In this document: positions 36,473 to 45,927 of the stretch, in pieces | Position numbering within the stretch: position 1 is the first letter of the stretch | Layout of the letters: the number at the start of each line of letters is the position of its first letter | Source: Lacticaseibacillus pabuli | GTDB taxonomy: Bacteria; Bacillota; Bacilli; Lactobacillales; Lactobacillaceae | Direction of reading: 5' to 3' | DNA: 64,000 bases | Assembly: GCF_028736235.1 (NCBI RefSeq) | Contig: NZ_CP117884.1 | Location: 2,108,001-2,172,000, forward strand | The notes under the pieces: generated by a model | Databases searched by the model: none | What the model was told of the DNA's origin: nothing | What the model saw: the letters and a program-made list of their open reading frames with translations, nothing else | Position numbers and translations under genes: made by a program

Positions 36473-36841
36473 CAGACTTCCCCCTGTGAAAATCTATCCA
36501 TAACTGGCCTAAGGAGCCTCAAGATATAGTCTATCTAATCCAAAGCATTACCCGATGTCTACTTCATCAGTTCATTTAGATACTTCAGCAAGATGGCGAC
36601 GCTTTAAAATTAACTTATATTACCATATTGTTCTACTTTAGTCAGTGATTTATGCCAAGACCGTTTAAAAATAATCCTATCGGTCTGAATTCTAGGCTAG
36701 CGTGTCATCATGTGACGTTGTCTTCAGGTGTGCGGTGATAGTTCAGGCTTCTTTAAATCAAACACAATCCCGCACCCACGCCAGTCTGTTTGCTTGCAAA
36801 AGGTGTATTCTATAAGTGTTCCTATTATAGGAGGCATAAGT
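36473..36841. other. Intergenic spacer, WYL to GNAT
   Basis: This AT-rich 369-base spacer separates divergent genes, so it holds both promoters. A TATAAG box lies about 30 bases before the GNAT ribosome-binding site. An inverted repeat AGACCG/CGGTCT lies at about 36658-36687. No gene is visible. Confidence 0.4.
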
Positions 36842-37381
36842 ATGACAGAACTTTCATTTTTATCAGGTCCGCGCTTAACATTGCGCAATATTACCGAAGC
36901 GGATTATCCGCGGTTAATTGATATCGAAAACACCGCCCAAATGCACCTCGTTCTCGATGAAGACACGCTTTATCCGCGGACAAACGAAGACATGGCGCGG
37001 CTCACTCAGCGCAAAGCGCCAGAGCACTTCTTCGCGATTGAACGCGACAACAGTATCGTTGGGATTATTGGCGTGTTCCACGTTGATACTGATCACCTCC
37101 ACTGCGAAATCGGTCTCGAATTGGCGGCCGAAGCGCAAAATCCAGATGTTGGCAAAGAAGCTTTAACTTTGATGCTTAACTTCATCTTCAACTACCTACC
37201 AACACACAAGGTGAAGCTCCGCGTTGATGCCAGCAATGATGCGGCAATCAAGCTTTACGAAGAGTTGGGCTTCACTAAGGAAGGTACCCTCCGCGATGAA
37301 ATTTTCCGCGGTGGCGAGTTCCAAGATGTCGCACTATTCGCGATTATGCGGCATGATTGGGAAACGCACACAGATAAGTAG
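36842..37381 (+). CDS. GNAT family N-acetyltransferase (spermidine/RimJ-like)
   Basis: A 179-residue acetyltransferase. It opens LSGPRLTLRNITEADYPRLIDIEN, as RimJ/SpeG-type enzymes do. The acetyl-CoA core is FFAIERDNSIVGIIGVFHVD, then EIGLELAAEAQNPDVGKEAL (pyrophosphate loop variant) and the terminal LRVDASNDAAIKLYEELGFT (motif B). Substrate could be a polyamine or a protein N-terminus; sequence does not decide. The start at 36842 follows AGGAGG; the longer frame has no such site. It is a single-gene unit with its own terminator. Confidence 0.88.
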   Translation: MTELSFLSGPRLTLRNITEADYPRLIDIENTAQMHLVLDEDTLYPRTNEDMARLTQRKAPEHFFAIERDNSIVGIIGVFHVDTDHLHCEIGLELAAEAQNPDVGKEALTLMLNFIFNYLPTHKVKLRVDASNDAAIKLYEELGFTKEGTLRDEIFRGGEFQDVALFAIMRHDWETHTDK

Positions 37382-37405
37382 CAATAACCGAACAGTATTT
37401 TATTG

Positions 37406-37451
37406 CAAACAAAACCACCAGCTATCGCGCGATAACTGGTGGTTTTGTTTG
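37406..37451 (+). terminator. Terminator of the GNAT gene
   Basis: A 16-bp stem CAAACAAAACCACCAG with a second palindrome (TATCGCGCGATA) inside its loop. T residues of the descending arm act as the tail. It may also serve the convergent secreted-protein gene. Confidence 0.8.
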
Positions 37452-37483
37452 TTCATCCTATCATTTAAAATGACAATGATTGT

Positions 37484-38149
37484 TTAGAATGGATTCCATT
37501 CTGAATATTGAGTGAAACCAGGTGCTTCGTGGAAAGTAACATATTTTGCCGCGATATACTGATCGCCGCCTAAATTGTAGAAGAAGCCAGCAAACTTGCC
37601 TTTTCCTTCATAGAAAGGTGTCGTATCATAAACCTTCCAGTTGGTCTGACCTGGTAACTTTTTGTTGACACCCTTGCTTGTTTTAGCTGGGCCATGACCG
37701 TTCGTCCAAATCTGAATACCGTAATGTTTATTGTAGTTGACGTGAACCTTGCCGACGCTATTTAGGGTTGTATCTGACTTCTTGATATACCCAGCGTATG
37801 CTTGTTGTCCCTTGGCGTTCATGCCCATAAGGTAGTAATAAACTTGACCGCCGGCTACCGCAATATCTGAGTAAGTGACGTTCTGGTTCTTACCTTTTTG
37901 AACCTTTACCATCTTGCTGTCTTTCTTCTCGTCAGTACTCTGATAAACAGTCGCACCGACACGCAAATCAACAACACCATAATGATATTCGTCGCTCTTA
38001 ATTTGTGGCATACCGACAGCATATTCACCACCATAATAACTGTCAGCACTGACATTTGCATTAACAGCAAATACACCACCAATAAGTAAGGCACCCGCAA
38101 CTGTAGCAGCCGCGAATAACCGTTTGTTCAATAATTTAAACGATTTCAT
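37484..38149 (-). CDS. Secreted protein of unknown function (SLAP/SH3-like repeats)
   Basis: A 221-residue exported protein. The signal peptide (MKSFKLLNKRLFAAATVAGA onward) should be cut near VSA-DSYYG. The mature part has tandem beta-rich segments with aromatic residues (GATVYQSTDEKKDSKMVKVQKG, YYYLMGMNAKGQQAYAGYIKKS, DTTPFYEGKGKFAGFF), resembling SLAP or SH3-like cell-surface modules of lactobacilli that bind the wall, but I cannot assign a named family. Start at 38149 follows GAAGG; the longer frame would destroy the signal peptide. It lies just downstream of an IS insertion. Confidence 0.75.
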   Translation of the reverse strand: MKSFKLLNKRLFAAATVAGALLIGGVFAVNANVSADSYYGGEYAVGMPQIKSDEYHYGVVDLRVGATVYQSTDEKKDSKMVKVQKGKNQNVTYSDIAVAGGQVYYYLMGMNAKGQQAYAGYIKKSDTTLNSVGKVHVNYNKHYGIQIWTNGHGPAKTSKGVNKKLPGQTNWKVYDTTPFYEGKGKFAGFFYNLGGDQYIAAKYVTFHEAPGFTQYSEWNPF

Positions 38150-38266
38150 CTGAGCCAACCTTCTTTGCTTTTTTCCTTTGCACCAGATAACAAGAAACAT
38201 TCTATAACTAGGACGCGTCATAATACGGCGTATCAACATCATCAATAATTTAAAAACCACTTTTGC

Positions 38267-38295
38267 AAAAAAAGAAGTCAAACAAGTTTGACTTC
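38267..38295 (-). terminator. Original ROK-gene terminator, now displaced by the IS
   Basis: On the minus strand GAAGTCAAAC pairs with GTTTGACTTC and is followed by seven T residues. No minus-strand gene ends here. The next gene on that strand upstream is the ROK kinase, whose stop codon is now 1.45 kb away behind the inserted IS, so this was most likely its terminator. Confidence 0.78.
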
Positions 38296-38320
38296 CAAAT
38301 GATTAATCACAAATTTAATT

Positions 38321-39771
38321 GGGTCTACACTTTTTGGTGTTGAAATCATTCAGCCAAATCGTGTGGATCCTTTTTTCGAAAACAAAAAGGGCATCCGCCC
38401 TCATTACTAGTGCTATTCTTTAAGCGACGAAACCTAAGAAAGCTGGTAATGAACAGATGTCCCAAACTGATAATATACTTAAACTCCTTGAAATTCCAGA
38501 CACTAACATCACGGTGCAGGGCATTTATCAAGAATTACGCGGGCGTGGCGCCGGACGCAAACGGGTTCAGGTGATTACGGCGACCTTGTCCTACGGCCTA
38601 GCCCAGTGTCCTACTTGTGGTTTCAACACCTTGCATCCGAACGGTCACAAGCGGACTCACATCAAGGTTAAGGGTGCCACGGATAAACCAATTATCATTG
38701 ATCTTAATAAGCAGCGCTGGCGTTGCGCAAACTGTCAAAGCACCACCATGGCGACCACTCCGCTCGTAGCCCGTGGTCACGCAATTGCCAACAACATGAG
38801 TGCCTATGTCATGAAACTACTCAAACTTGGAACACCGGTCACGCACGTTGCCATGGTCACTGGCATCTCAGCGTCTTCGGTTCAACGTATTTACCAACAT
38901 GAACTGAGACTAACGCCGGCCAAGCATTTACCCATGCATTTGGCCTTTGATGAATTCCGGTCAGTAGCTGGTCGCTTTGCGTTCATTTGTATCGATAGCG
39001 ACTCACACCGGTTGGTCACCATGTTAGACAATCGCTGGAATAAAACCATCAAGGAGTTCTTCATGAATCGGTATTCTAAGGCCGAACGTGAGGCAGTCCA
39101 GAGCGTATCGATGGATATGAACGCGGCCTATCAAGCGATTATTCCAGAAGTGTTCCCCAAAGCCCAAATTATCATTGATCGATTCCACATTATTCAGCTA
39201 CTCGGTCGAGCCCTGGATCAGGTGCGGGTCAGTGCCCTGAGGGAACTGAAGAACCATAGTAGCCGGCAATACAAAGTTCTCAAAGCCGATTGGCGTTTAT
39301 TCCACAAAACAAATCCCGAAGGCCAGCAACGTACATTCCATCAGGCATTGAAGGAACAACAAACTGATTATGAACTGATGGAAATTGGCCTCAAAGATCA
39401 GCCCACATTACGCGTAGTGTATGAAGAGTACCAAGCCCTCCATGAGGCCATCATGGGGCACCATACAAAACGTGTGACTCGAATCCTCCGGTCCTATCGA
39501 GACAATAAATCGCCATTGGATGTCGCCGTGCATACACTTGTTAAAAATATGTCGGGTGTGCTGGCAGCAGTCATCGCGGAATACTCTAATGGTCCCATCG
39601 AAGGTATTAACCGGCGGATTAAGTGTTTGAAACGGTCGTGTTATGGCTTTAAGAACCCGATGAACATGTTCTTAAGAACCTATCAACTCTTCGCATAACA
39701 AAATACAGCCCTCCAAAGGAGAGCTGCATCAGTACTAGTAAATTGGAATCAACACCGTTTGACGAAGACCC
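38321..39771 (+). mobile_element. ISL3-family insertion sequence, complete
   Basis: A 1451-bp element. The terminal inverted repeats begin GGGTCT at both ends and share GGTGTTGA further in (imperfect, about 15 of 23 positions). Identical 8-bp direct repeats ATTTAATT flank it (38313-38320 and 39772-39779), the duplication length of the ISL3 family. The transposase is intact, so the element may still be mobile. It is inserted in the minus-strand ROK gene's stop-codon region. Confidence 0.93.
38457..39698 (+). CDS. ISL3 family transposase
   Basis: A 413-residue DDE transposase. The N-terminal zinc-finger region has two Cys pairs, CPTCGFN and RWRCANCQS, then a helix-turn-helix ([19 protein letters not shown]) and the DDE domain: first aspartate in LAFDEFRSV, second in [12 protein letters not shown], and the glutamate in [20 protein letters not shown]. 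Length is typical (about 400-430). No frameshift or stop interrupts it. The ribosome-binding site is weak, as is common for transposases. Confidence 0.95.
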   Translation: MSQTDNILKLLEIPDTNITVQGIYQELRGRGAGRKRVQVITATLSYGLAQCPTCGFNTLHPNGHKRTHIKVKGATDKPIIIDLNKQRWRCANCQSTTMATTPLVARGHAIANNMSAYVMKLLKLGTPVTHVAMVTGISASSVQRIYQHELRLTPAKHLPMHLAFDEFRSVAGRFAFICIDSDSHRLVTMLDNRWNKTIKEFFMNRYSKAEREAVQSVSMDMNAAYQAIIPEVFPKAQIIIDRFHIIQLLGRALDQVRVSALRELKNHSSRQYKVLKADWRLFHKTNPEGQQRTFHQALKEQQTDYELMEIGLKDQPTLRVVYEEYQALHEAIMGHHTKRVTRILRSYRDNKSPLDVAVHTLVKNMSGVLAAVIAEYSNGPIEGINRRIKCLKRSCYGFKNPMNMFLRTYQLFA

Positions 39772-39773
39772 AT

Positions 39774-40715
39774 TTAATTATGCTGAACGCCCCACTGGGT
39801 TTCGTCATCCTCGCCATTGACCTTCAGCAGCAAGTTGTACAAGGCGCCGTACATATTGGCGTCATTCTGGAACTTACCCGCCATGATTTTTGGCCGGTGG
39901 AAAGTCTTGTCCAATAGCGGAATCTGTTTACGTGCCTGTTCGTAAGCCGCATCAATACTACTAATCACAATCGGCTGGGCAGAAATGCCCCCACCAATAA
40001 CAAACCGTTCCAAGTCGACAACGCTTTGAACGTTGATAATCAGCAACGCAATTTCGCGACAGAATTCATGGAAGATTTTAAGTGCAATCGGGTTGCCCTT
40101 ATTAATCTCAGCAAAGACCGCGCGGCCATCTTTTTTCGTTGGCAGGTTGAGTGCTTCTGAAACATGTTCAATCATCCCCACCGCTGATCCTAGATTAAAG
40201 CCGATGATATTCTTCTCTGAGAAGTCGTGGCTGTTTGACATGAAGCTAAACTCGCCCGCCTGGAAATGCGAACCGGTATACAGATGCTGGTTAATAATCA
40301 GGCCGCCGCCAATCGCGGTACCTAGAACAATTGCGGCTCCATTGACAACGCCCTTCAAATTACCCAGCCACATTTCAGCCAATGCAGCAGACTTACCATC
40401 ATTTTCAACCGCCAGTGGCACCCCCGCCGGCACTTTGAGATACTTTGGCAATTCTTTTCGATCTAAGAACGGCACATTCCCGCCGCCTAAAATGAGTTCT
40501 TGCGGGTGCACGACGGTTCCGGGTACACTGAGCGCCACCCCTTTAAGTCGTTCACTGTATTGCGCAATCAGTTGATTCAGCGAGTCGATAAATTTATCAA
40601 AACTGTCATGCGGTGTCGGAACGGTGTGCTTTTCAAGTAGTTTCCCGCCACGGTCAATCAGTCCGTATTTGATATTGGTGCCACCAACATCAATTGCTAA
40701 GTAAATATCTGCCAT
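39774..40715 (-). CDS. ROK family sugar kinase
   Basis: A 313-residue ROK protein. The ATP phosphate loop is LAIDVGGTNIKYG, the catalytic aspartate lies in AVENDGKSAA, and IVLGTAIGGGLI is the second phosphate motif. The Cys-rich zinc motif of many ROK glucokinases and repressors is missing, as in the beta-glucoside or fructose-type branch, and there is no HTH, so this is an enzyme. Of three consecutive ATG codons, the third (40715) is 7 bases from GGAGG. The IS is inserted exactly at the stop codon; the target duplication regenerates the TAA, so the protein is unchanged. Confidence 0.88.
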   Translation of the reverse strand: MADIYLAIDVGGTNIKYGLIDRGGKLLEKHTVPTPHDSFDKFIDSLNQLIAQYSERLKGVALSVPGTVVHPQELILGGGNVPFLDRKELPKYLKVPAGVPLAVENDGKSAALAEMWLGNLKGVVNGAAIVLGTAIGGGLIINQHLYTGSHFQAGEFSFMSNSHDFSEKNIIGFNLGSAVGMIEHVSEALNLPTKKDGRAVFAEINKGNPIALKIFHEFCREIALLIINVQSVVDLERFVIGGGISAQPIVISSIDAAYEQARKQIPLLDKTFHRPKIMAGKFQNDANMYGALYNLLLKVNGEDDETQWGVQHN

Positions 40716-40838
40716 CATCATGCCTCCATACTCAACTTAGATACTGCCTTAATGATACCGGTTTCTTGTGTTTGAATACAGTTTTTTAAATGAAAGCTCA
40801 TTCTAAATGCATCGCGCAGTTGTCATCGCTGCGACGAA

Positions 40839-40874
40839 CAAAAAACCGGACTCGCACAATTGCGAATCCGGTTT
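40839..40874 (-). terminator. Terminator of the sortase-like gene
   Basis: A 14-bp stem AAACCGGAYTCGCA with a CAAT loop, followed on the minus strand by TTTTGTTCG. Confidence 0.85.
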
Positions 40875-40939
40875 GGTTCCTGACAAATTGGGATTGTTTA
40901 TGTATGCGGCACTTACAAACCGCGGTTGAAATTCAAATC

Positions 40940-41461
40940 CTAACGGGCCCAAACGAGACGGTTAACAGTCTGGGAGAGGCATGTCTGCAGAACAACTTGT
41001 TCACCCTGGTTCGCATCAACGATTTGGTTGTAAACAGAGGTGCTGGTGTGGTTGATGAAACCCTTGTCAGTCACGTTCAGTACTTTGGTGACGTGGTAAA
41101 CCTTGACGTTACCCATATTGTCATGAACGGTAACAGCGGACCCCTTCTTCAGGTTAACAATCTTACCAAAAGTGGTGTTGTTGTGGCCGATCATTTCGGT
41201 GGACTGGTTGTCAGTGTTGGAAAGTGTTGTCTGACCACCCCAGGTCTGGGCAACGTTCTTGTGAGGTGCGGAAGTAACGGACATGTTGCCTTTAACAACA
41301 GGAACGGTCACACCATTAAATGAAATCTTGTTGCGTGCAGGTGCTTTGGTAGCAGCCTGAACATTTTGCGATGCAGAAGCAGAAACGAAGCTTGGTGTAA
41401 CAAAAGCACCAAAAGCAATCACAGCAGCAGCAACAACGGCAACAAGACGATTGAATTTCAT
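40940..41461 (-). CDS. Secreted sortase-like protein
   Basis: A 173-residue exported protein with a clear signal peptide (MKFNRLVAVVAAAVIAFGAF, probable cleavage near QAA at residue 37). The mature domain has the sortase pattern: His93 in MIGHNNTTFG, the strand FGKIVNLKKGSAVTVHD, Cys161 in VVLQTC (the TLxTC site) and Arg168 in NRLVWAR. The His-Cys-Arg triad is complete. It is shorter than housekeeping SrtA and has no obvious membrane anchor after cleavage, so it may be released or wall-bound. No LPxTG substrate gene adjoins. RBS GGGAG precedes ATG. Confidence 0.78.
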   Translation of the reverse strand: MKFNRLVAVVAAAVIAFGAFVTPSFVSASASQNVQAATKAPARNKISFNGVTVPVVKGNMSVTSAPHKNVAQTWGGQTTLSNTDNQSTEMIGHNNTTFGKIVNLKKGSAVTVHDNMGNVKVYHVTKVLNVTDKGFINHTSTSVYNQIVDANQGEQVVLQTCLSQTVNRLVWAR

Positions 41462-42431
41462 GACTTACACTCCCGTAAAAAAGCACAATCACCGTTTCAC
41501 TGAACGTCGTTGCGGCCCCCACCGCTCGGTTCATGGTACTGATGTGAAACGTCGGATTTGATGCCCCCCAGCACCTCATCCGCTCTCAACGATGCTTACT
41601 ATACAACGTTCCCAAATAAAGACAAGAAATTTGGAATTGCTAAATATAACGTTTGAAACGATATTGCACGTTTATAAATGCCGCAGTTGAAGGAATAGTT
41701 GTAATGTGCAGTAACGTAAAGGAAACACATATCGCTGCCATAAGTAATTGCCGCAAACCTGAAATGGCATATATCGCGGAACTAACTTAGTCAATGCTAA
41801 TCTATCAATAAGTTATGTCGTAATATTTTCACGATTTTATGAAAAGATTCCCGTAATTATGGATTTTGACTGATTGTGCGGGTTTCAAACTCAACAAAGT
41901 GCACGTTTTAGGATTAACTTATTGTTATGATAACTATAAATGCAAATCGACTTTTTCAAAAACTTTTTTCAAATAAATTGTGAAATTCGCTTTCAAAGGT
42001 CTAAAAAGATTGAAAAATGGGCATTTTCTCATTTGAAGCTCATTTTTAAAAATGATTGGCCGTTATTCGCCTACTTTAATCACCGACTGCCCCATAGACT
42101 GACTCCTCAAACTGCAAAATCAAGCCACGCGTTTCACTATTATTGCGGTGGAACGGTATCCTGTATCCTTACGCTAGCATGCATTACCGGTTCTTGATCT
42201 GTTTAACTACCACGCTAGAGCGCCCGTTTGTACCAACAATATTTTCGCGATTGACACTACTTTATATGCAATGGCTAATCGTTTAAATCATGCGGTTCTT
42301 ATTGCTGAATCTACAACAGTGCTGCCCTACCACAGCAATCAACGGCCACCCCGCCACGCTACTGCCCATGCTGGCGGGCACTTTAAGGCGCAGAACCTAA
42401 TAATCGCTTGCGGTGGATGTTCACACTGGAC
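41462..42431. other. About 1-kb gene-free spacer, partly AT-rich
   Basis: No supported gene lies between the sortase-like gene and the deoxynucleoside kinase. The part from about 41640 to 42060 is clearly richer in A and T than its surroundings; the rest is ordinary. An 85-codon open frame at 41940-42197 has no ribosome-binding site and no recognisable motif. The spacer may be a decayed gene or a foreign insertion scar. Confidence 0.4.
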
Positions 42432-42462
42432 AAAAAAGAAGCTCGTCACCTGACGAACTTCT
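42432..42462 (-). terminator. Terminator of the deoxynucleoside kinase gene
   Basis: A stem GAAGYTCGTCA with a two-base centre is followed on the minus strand by six T residues. Confidence 0.88.
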
Positions 42463-42475
42463 TCCATATAGAGGC

Positions 42476-43108
42476 CTAACGAATTTCCTTCAACCGATCA
42501 TCAATCTGGCCCAGCACAATATCAATATTGCCCGGCTTTTCCAAATCGTACTTCTGAAGGTCAATCTTCATCTTTGGACTGACATCAAAGTCTTCGTACC
42601 ACTTCTTGTACGCGGACCACATTTTGTAGTAGTACTCGCGCAAAGTCTTGTTGTGATCAAACTGTTCGTAGTCACGGCCGCGCTTTTTAATCCGGTACAA
42701 AATCGTATCGAAATCAGTTTCGGCGTAAACCAGCAAATCAGGCGCCTTCTTTGGCATCTGCTTCAGTTCGTTCATCATGTTGTCGAGCAGGTTCAGGTAC
42801 ACACCGAGCTCGGTATCCGAGATGTTGCCCTCGGCGTGGTTTTCTCTTGTAAACAGCGCATCTTCATAGATAGAACGGTCAAGCACGTTGTTGTCATCGG
42901 ACAATGCCTGCTTGATCATCGCGAACCGCTTGTTCAAAAAGTAAATCTGTAGCAAGAATCCGTAGTTTTGCGGATCTTTGTAGTACAAAGGCAGAACTGG
43001 ATTGTCGCCCACTGGCTCGAAAAATGCCTTCGTGCCCATGTGCTCAGCAATCTTCCCGGTCAAAGTGGTTTTGCCGACGCCAATCATCCCAGCTGTAATA
43101 ATCACCAT
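42476..43108 (-). CDS. Deoxynucleoside kinase (dGK/dAK type)
   Basis: A 210-residue salvage kinase that phosphorylates deoxyadenosine, deoxyguanosine or deoxycytidine. The P-loop is ITAGMIGVGKTTLT at residues 4-17, the substrate-binding ERS/DRS motif is VLDRSIYEDALF, and the lid holds RIKKRGRDYEQ. Lactobacilli often lack ribonucleotide reductase or depend on such kinases for DNA precursors, so the enzyme fits the thyA and pur context. ATG follows GAGGGG. It is a single gene with its own terminator. Confidence 0.92.
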   Translation of the reverse strand: MVIITAGMIGVGKTTLTGKIAEHMGTKAFFEPVGDNPVLPLYYKDPQNYGFLLQIYFLNKRFAMIKQALSDDNNVLDRSIYEDALFTRENHAEGNISDTELGVYLNLLDNMMNELKQMPKKAPDLLVYAETDFDTILYRIKKRGRDYEQFDHNKTLREYYYKMWSAYKKWYEDFDVSPKMKIDLQKYDLEKPGNIDIVLGQIDDRLKEIR

Positions 43109-43273
43109 GGTGGCCCCTCTTTACGATTAGTTTCAAAACTCAATGTTTCTATCATACTACAATCGATTCGGATTTTGCGGCCAAATGAGGGGGCGGCAGA
43201 AATGAAACCGCAACCGGTGGTGTTATAGTCAGTGCCTATAAGCATGTACAGAAAATAGCGATAGTCTAATACA

Positions 43274-43302
43274 TTGACTCACCGCGGTCTACAGCCTATG
43301 AT
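43274..43302 (+). promoter_or_regulatory. metEF promoter
   Basis: TTGACT (43274-43279) and TATGAT (43297-43302), 17 bases apart, directly upstream of the T-box leader. Confidence 0.82.
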
Positions 43303-43319
43303 ATATCTAATCATTAAAA

Positions 43320-43592
43320 CCTAATGACAGAATGAGTAGAGGATACTAGTTGTTTCAGAGAGCAAACACTTAGCTGCGAGTTTGCACGACTGGCCCCCGA
43401 AGATGGTTCTGTGCGAGGCGGATTGTCGAGGCACGACTAAGGCAATCCTGGGTGCGCCCAATACAGCGCCGTTGTTTACACCATTGTGAACAACCTGAGG
43501 AACGCGTCGCGAGGCGTGTTCAAATCAAGGTGGTAACGCGCATCAGCGTCCTTGGCAACCAGGCAACTGGCTGACTGGGGCGCTTCTTTTAT
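43320..43592 (+). promoter_or_regulatory. Methionine T-box riboswitch (metE leader)
   Basis: A tRNA-sensing leader. Stem I closes with ACAGAA/TTCTGT; its specifier loop has AGTAGA on the 5' side and, on the 3' side, GAAGATGG with the specifier codon ATG (43403-43405), which reads methionine. The T-box AAGGTGGTAACGCG is at 43527-43540, followed by a terminator: AGCGTCC (about 43544-43550) pairs with GGGGCGCT ending at 43584, then TTCTTTT. Uncharged tRNA-Met would stabilise the antiterminator and switch on metE-metF. Confidence 0.93.
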
Positions 43593-43647
43593 GCCTCGCA
43601 CACCGTTTTATCATGACACTGACAACTACTATTAAGGAGATTATCTT

Positions 43648-45927
43648 ATGACCACAACTGTTATTGGCTACCCCCGCATCGGGGCCAAGCGTGAATTGAA
43701 GTTTGCGACTCAGAAGTATTTCAAGAACCGCATCAGCGAAGACGAACTGCAGGCAAAAGCTGCCCAGTTGCGCAGCACGCACTGGAACACCTTGAAGAAT
43801 GCCGGCATTGATCAGATTCCTTCCAATGACTTCAGTTTCTTCGACAACACTTTGGACGCTGCCTTCTTGCTCAACATCGTGCCAGAACGCTACGCCGCAT
43901 TGCACTTGCCTGCACTGGCTGAATACTTTGCCCTCGCCCGCGGCTACCAAGGCGAAGACGGTGATGTGAAGGCTCTGCCAATGAAGAAGTGGTTCAACAC
44001 GAACTACCACTACATCGTGCCAGAATTCTCGCCTAAGACGAAGATTCAACTGCACGGCAGCAAGATCTTCGAAGAATTCCAAGAAGCTAAAGATCAGGGC
44101 ATCATCACCCGCCCAGTTATCGTCGGTCCTTACACCTTGCTTCGTCTCGGCCGGTTCGTTGACGGTGCCAAGCCAGCTGACTTCATCGCTGACCTCGCCG
44201 CAGCCTACAAGGAAATCATCGAAAAGCTGAGCGCTGAAGGTGCCGAATGGTTCCAGATTGACGAACCTGCCTTGGTTTACGACCAGACAGAAGCGGACCT
44301 GGAAACCTTCCGTGCCCTCTACGACCAGATTCTACCTGCTAAGGGCAGCTTGAAGATTTTACTGCAGACCTACTTTGGTGACCTGCGCGATTCCCTCGCC
44401 GTGGTCGACAAGTTCGACTTTGACGGGATTGGTTTGGACTTTGTCGAAGGCCGCGAGAACCTCGAAGTTTTGAACAAGGTTAAGTTCCCTAAGGACAAGA
44501 CCCTGTTCGCCGGTGTCATTAATGGTAAGAACATCTGGAAGGCGCACTACGCCAAAGTTCTGAGCACCATTCAGGCTATTCAGTCAAACACTGACGCCCC
44601 AATCGTCATCAGCACTTCTTGCTCCCTTCTCCACGTGCCATACACCTTGGACAACGAACCAAAGTTGCCCGCCGATGAAAAGCAGTACTTGGCCTTCGCC
44701 AACGAAAAGCTCGGCGAATTGCACGACATCGACCACATTTTGACTGCTGGCCTCGATGACCCAGCTTACCAAGCCAACATCGCCCTCTTCAGCAAGCCAC
44801 GTTACGAAGAAAACAAGGCCTTGAACGCCAAGATTGCCGCCCTGACTCCTGCTGACTACACCCGTAAGCCCGCCCGGAAGGAACGTTTGGCTATCCAGAA
44901 GAAGGAATTCAACCTGCCTATCCTGCCAACCACCACTATCGGGAGCTTCCCACAGTCTCCAGCTGTCCGGAAGAACCGTTACCAGTTGCGCCACGGCGAA
45001 ATCACCAAGGCCCAATACGACAAGTTCAACGAAGAAGAAACCAAGCGCTGGATCAAGTTCCAAGAAGATATCGGCATCGACGTCCTCGTTCATGGTGAAT
45101 TCGAACGGAACGACATGGTTGAATACTTTGGTGAACATCTGAACGGCTACCGCTTCACCGAAAACGGCTGGGTGCAGTCATATGGGACCCGTGCCGTTAA
45201 GCCACCAATAATTTGGGGTGACGTTTCCCGCCGCGAACCAATCACCGTTGACGCCTCCGTCTACGCTCAGAGTCAGACCAAGAAGATCATGAAGGGGATG
45301 CTCACCGGCCCTGTCACCATGCTCAACTGGTCCTTCCCTCGTGAAGATGTTTCCCGTGAACTGTCCACCCAGCAGTTGGCCCTTGCCCTGCAGGAAGAAG
45401 TGCTCGACCTCGAAGCACACGGCATCAAGATCATCCAAATCGATGAAGCTGCCCTGCGTGAAAAGCTGCCACTGCGCAAGTCCGACTGGTTCACCAAGTA
45501 CCTCGACTGGGCCGTACCTGCCTTCCGTCTGGTTGGTGCCAAGGTTAAGCCTACGACGCAGATTCACACCCACATGTGCTACTCCGAATTTGGCGACATT
45601 ATCCCAGCCATCGACGACCTGGATGCTGACGTCATCTCCTTCGAAGCCAGCCGTGCTGATTTGACCCTGCTCGATGCACTGCAGAAGAACCACTTCGAAA
45701 CCGAAGTTGGCCCTGGTGTCTACGATATCCACTCGCCACGTGTGCCAAGTGAACAAGAAATCATCAATGTCATCCACAAGATTCTCGCCAAAGTGCCTGC
45801 CGACAACGTCTGGATCAACCCTGACTGTGGTCTGAAGACACGTGAAGAACCGGAGGCAAAGGCTAGCCTGATTAACCTCGTCGCGGCTACCAAAGCCGTC
45901 CGCGCGGAGTTAGCTCATGAAAACTAG
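43648..45927 (+). CDS. metE: Cobalamin-independent methionine synthase MetE
   Basis: MetE transfers the methyl group from 5-methyltetrahydropteroyl-triglutamate to homocysteine. The 759-residue protein has the two TIM-barrel halves: [20 protein letters not shown] at the N-terminus (folate barrel) and [20 protein letters not shown] near residue 430. Zinc ligands in the C-terminal barrel are recognisable in [10 protein letters not shown] and NPDCGLKTR, with [12 protein letters not shown] nearby. RBS AAGGAG precedes ATG. Codon use is strongly biased, suggesting high expression when induced. It is controlled by the methionine T-box and overlaps metF by 11 bases. Confidence 0.97.
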   Translation: MTTTVIGYPRIGAKRELKFATQKYFKNRISEDELQAKAAQLRSTHWNTLKNAGIDQIPSNDFSFFDNTLDAAFLLNIVPERYAALHLPALAEYFALARGYQGEDGDVKALPMKKWFNTNYHYIVPEFSPKTKIQLHGSKIFEEFQEAKDQGIITRPVIVGPYTLLRLGRFVDGAKPADFIADLAAAYKEIIEKLSAEGAEWFQIDEPALVYDQTEADLETFRALYDQILPAKGSLKILLQTYFGDLRDSLAVVDKFDFDGIGLDFVEGRENLEVLNKVKFPKDKTLFAGVINGKNIWKAHYAKVLSTIQAIQSNTDAPIVISTSCSLLHVPYTLDNEPKLPADEKQYLAFANEKLGELHDIDHILTAGLDDPAYQANIALFSKPRYEENKALNAKIAALTPADYTRKPARKERLAIQKKEFNLPILPTTTIGSFPQSPAVRKNRYQLRHGEITKAQYDKFNEEETKRWIKFQEDIGIDVLVHGEFERNDMVEYFGEHLNGYRFTENGWVQSYGTRAVKPPIIWGDVSRREPITVDASVYAQSQTKKIMKGMLTGPVTMLNWSFPREDVSRELSTQQLALALQEEVLDLEAHGIKIIQIDEAALREKLPLRKSDWFTKYLDWAVPAFRLVGAKVKPTTQIHTHMCYSEFGDIIPAIDDLDADVISFEASRADLTLLDALQKNHFETEVGPGVYDIHSPRVPSEQEIINVIHKILAKVPADNVWINPDCGLKTREEPEAKASLINLVAATKAVRAELAHEN

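Noticed and set aside
41940..42197. An 85-codon frame in the AT-rich spacer
   Set aside because: No ribosome-binding site and a composition that follows the AT-rich background (Phe/Lys/Ile runs) rather than a protein pattern.
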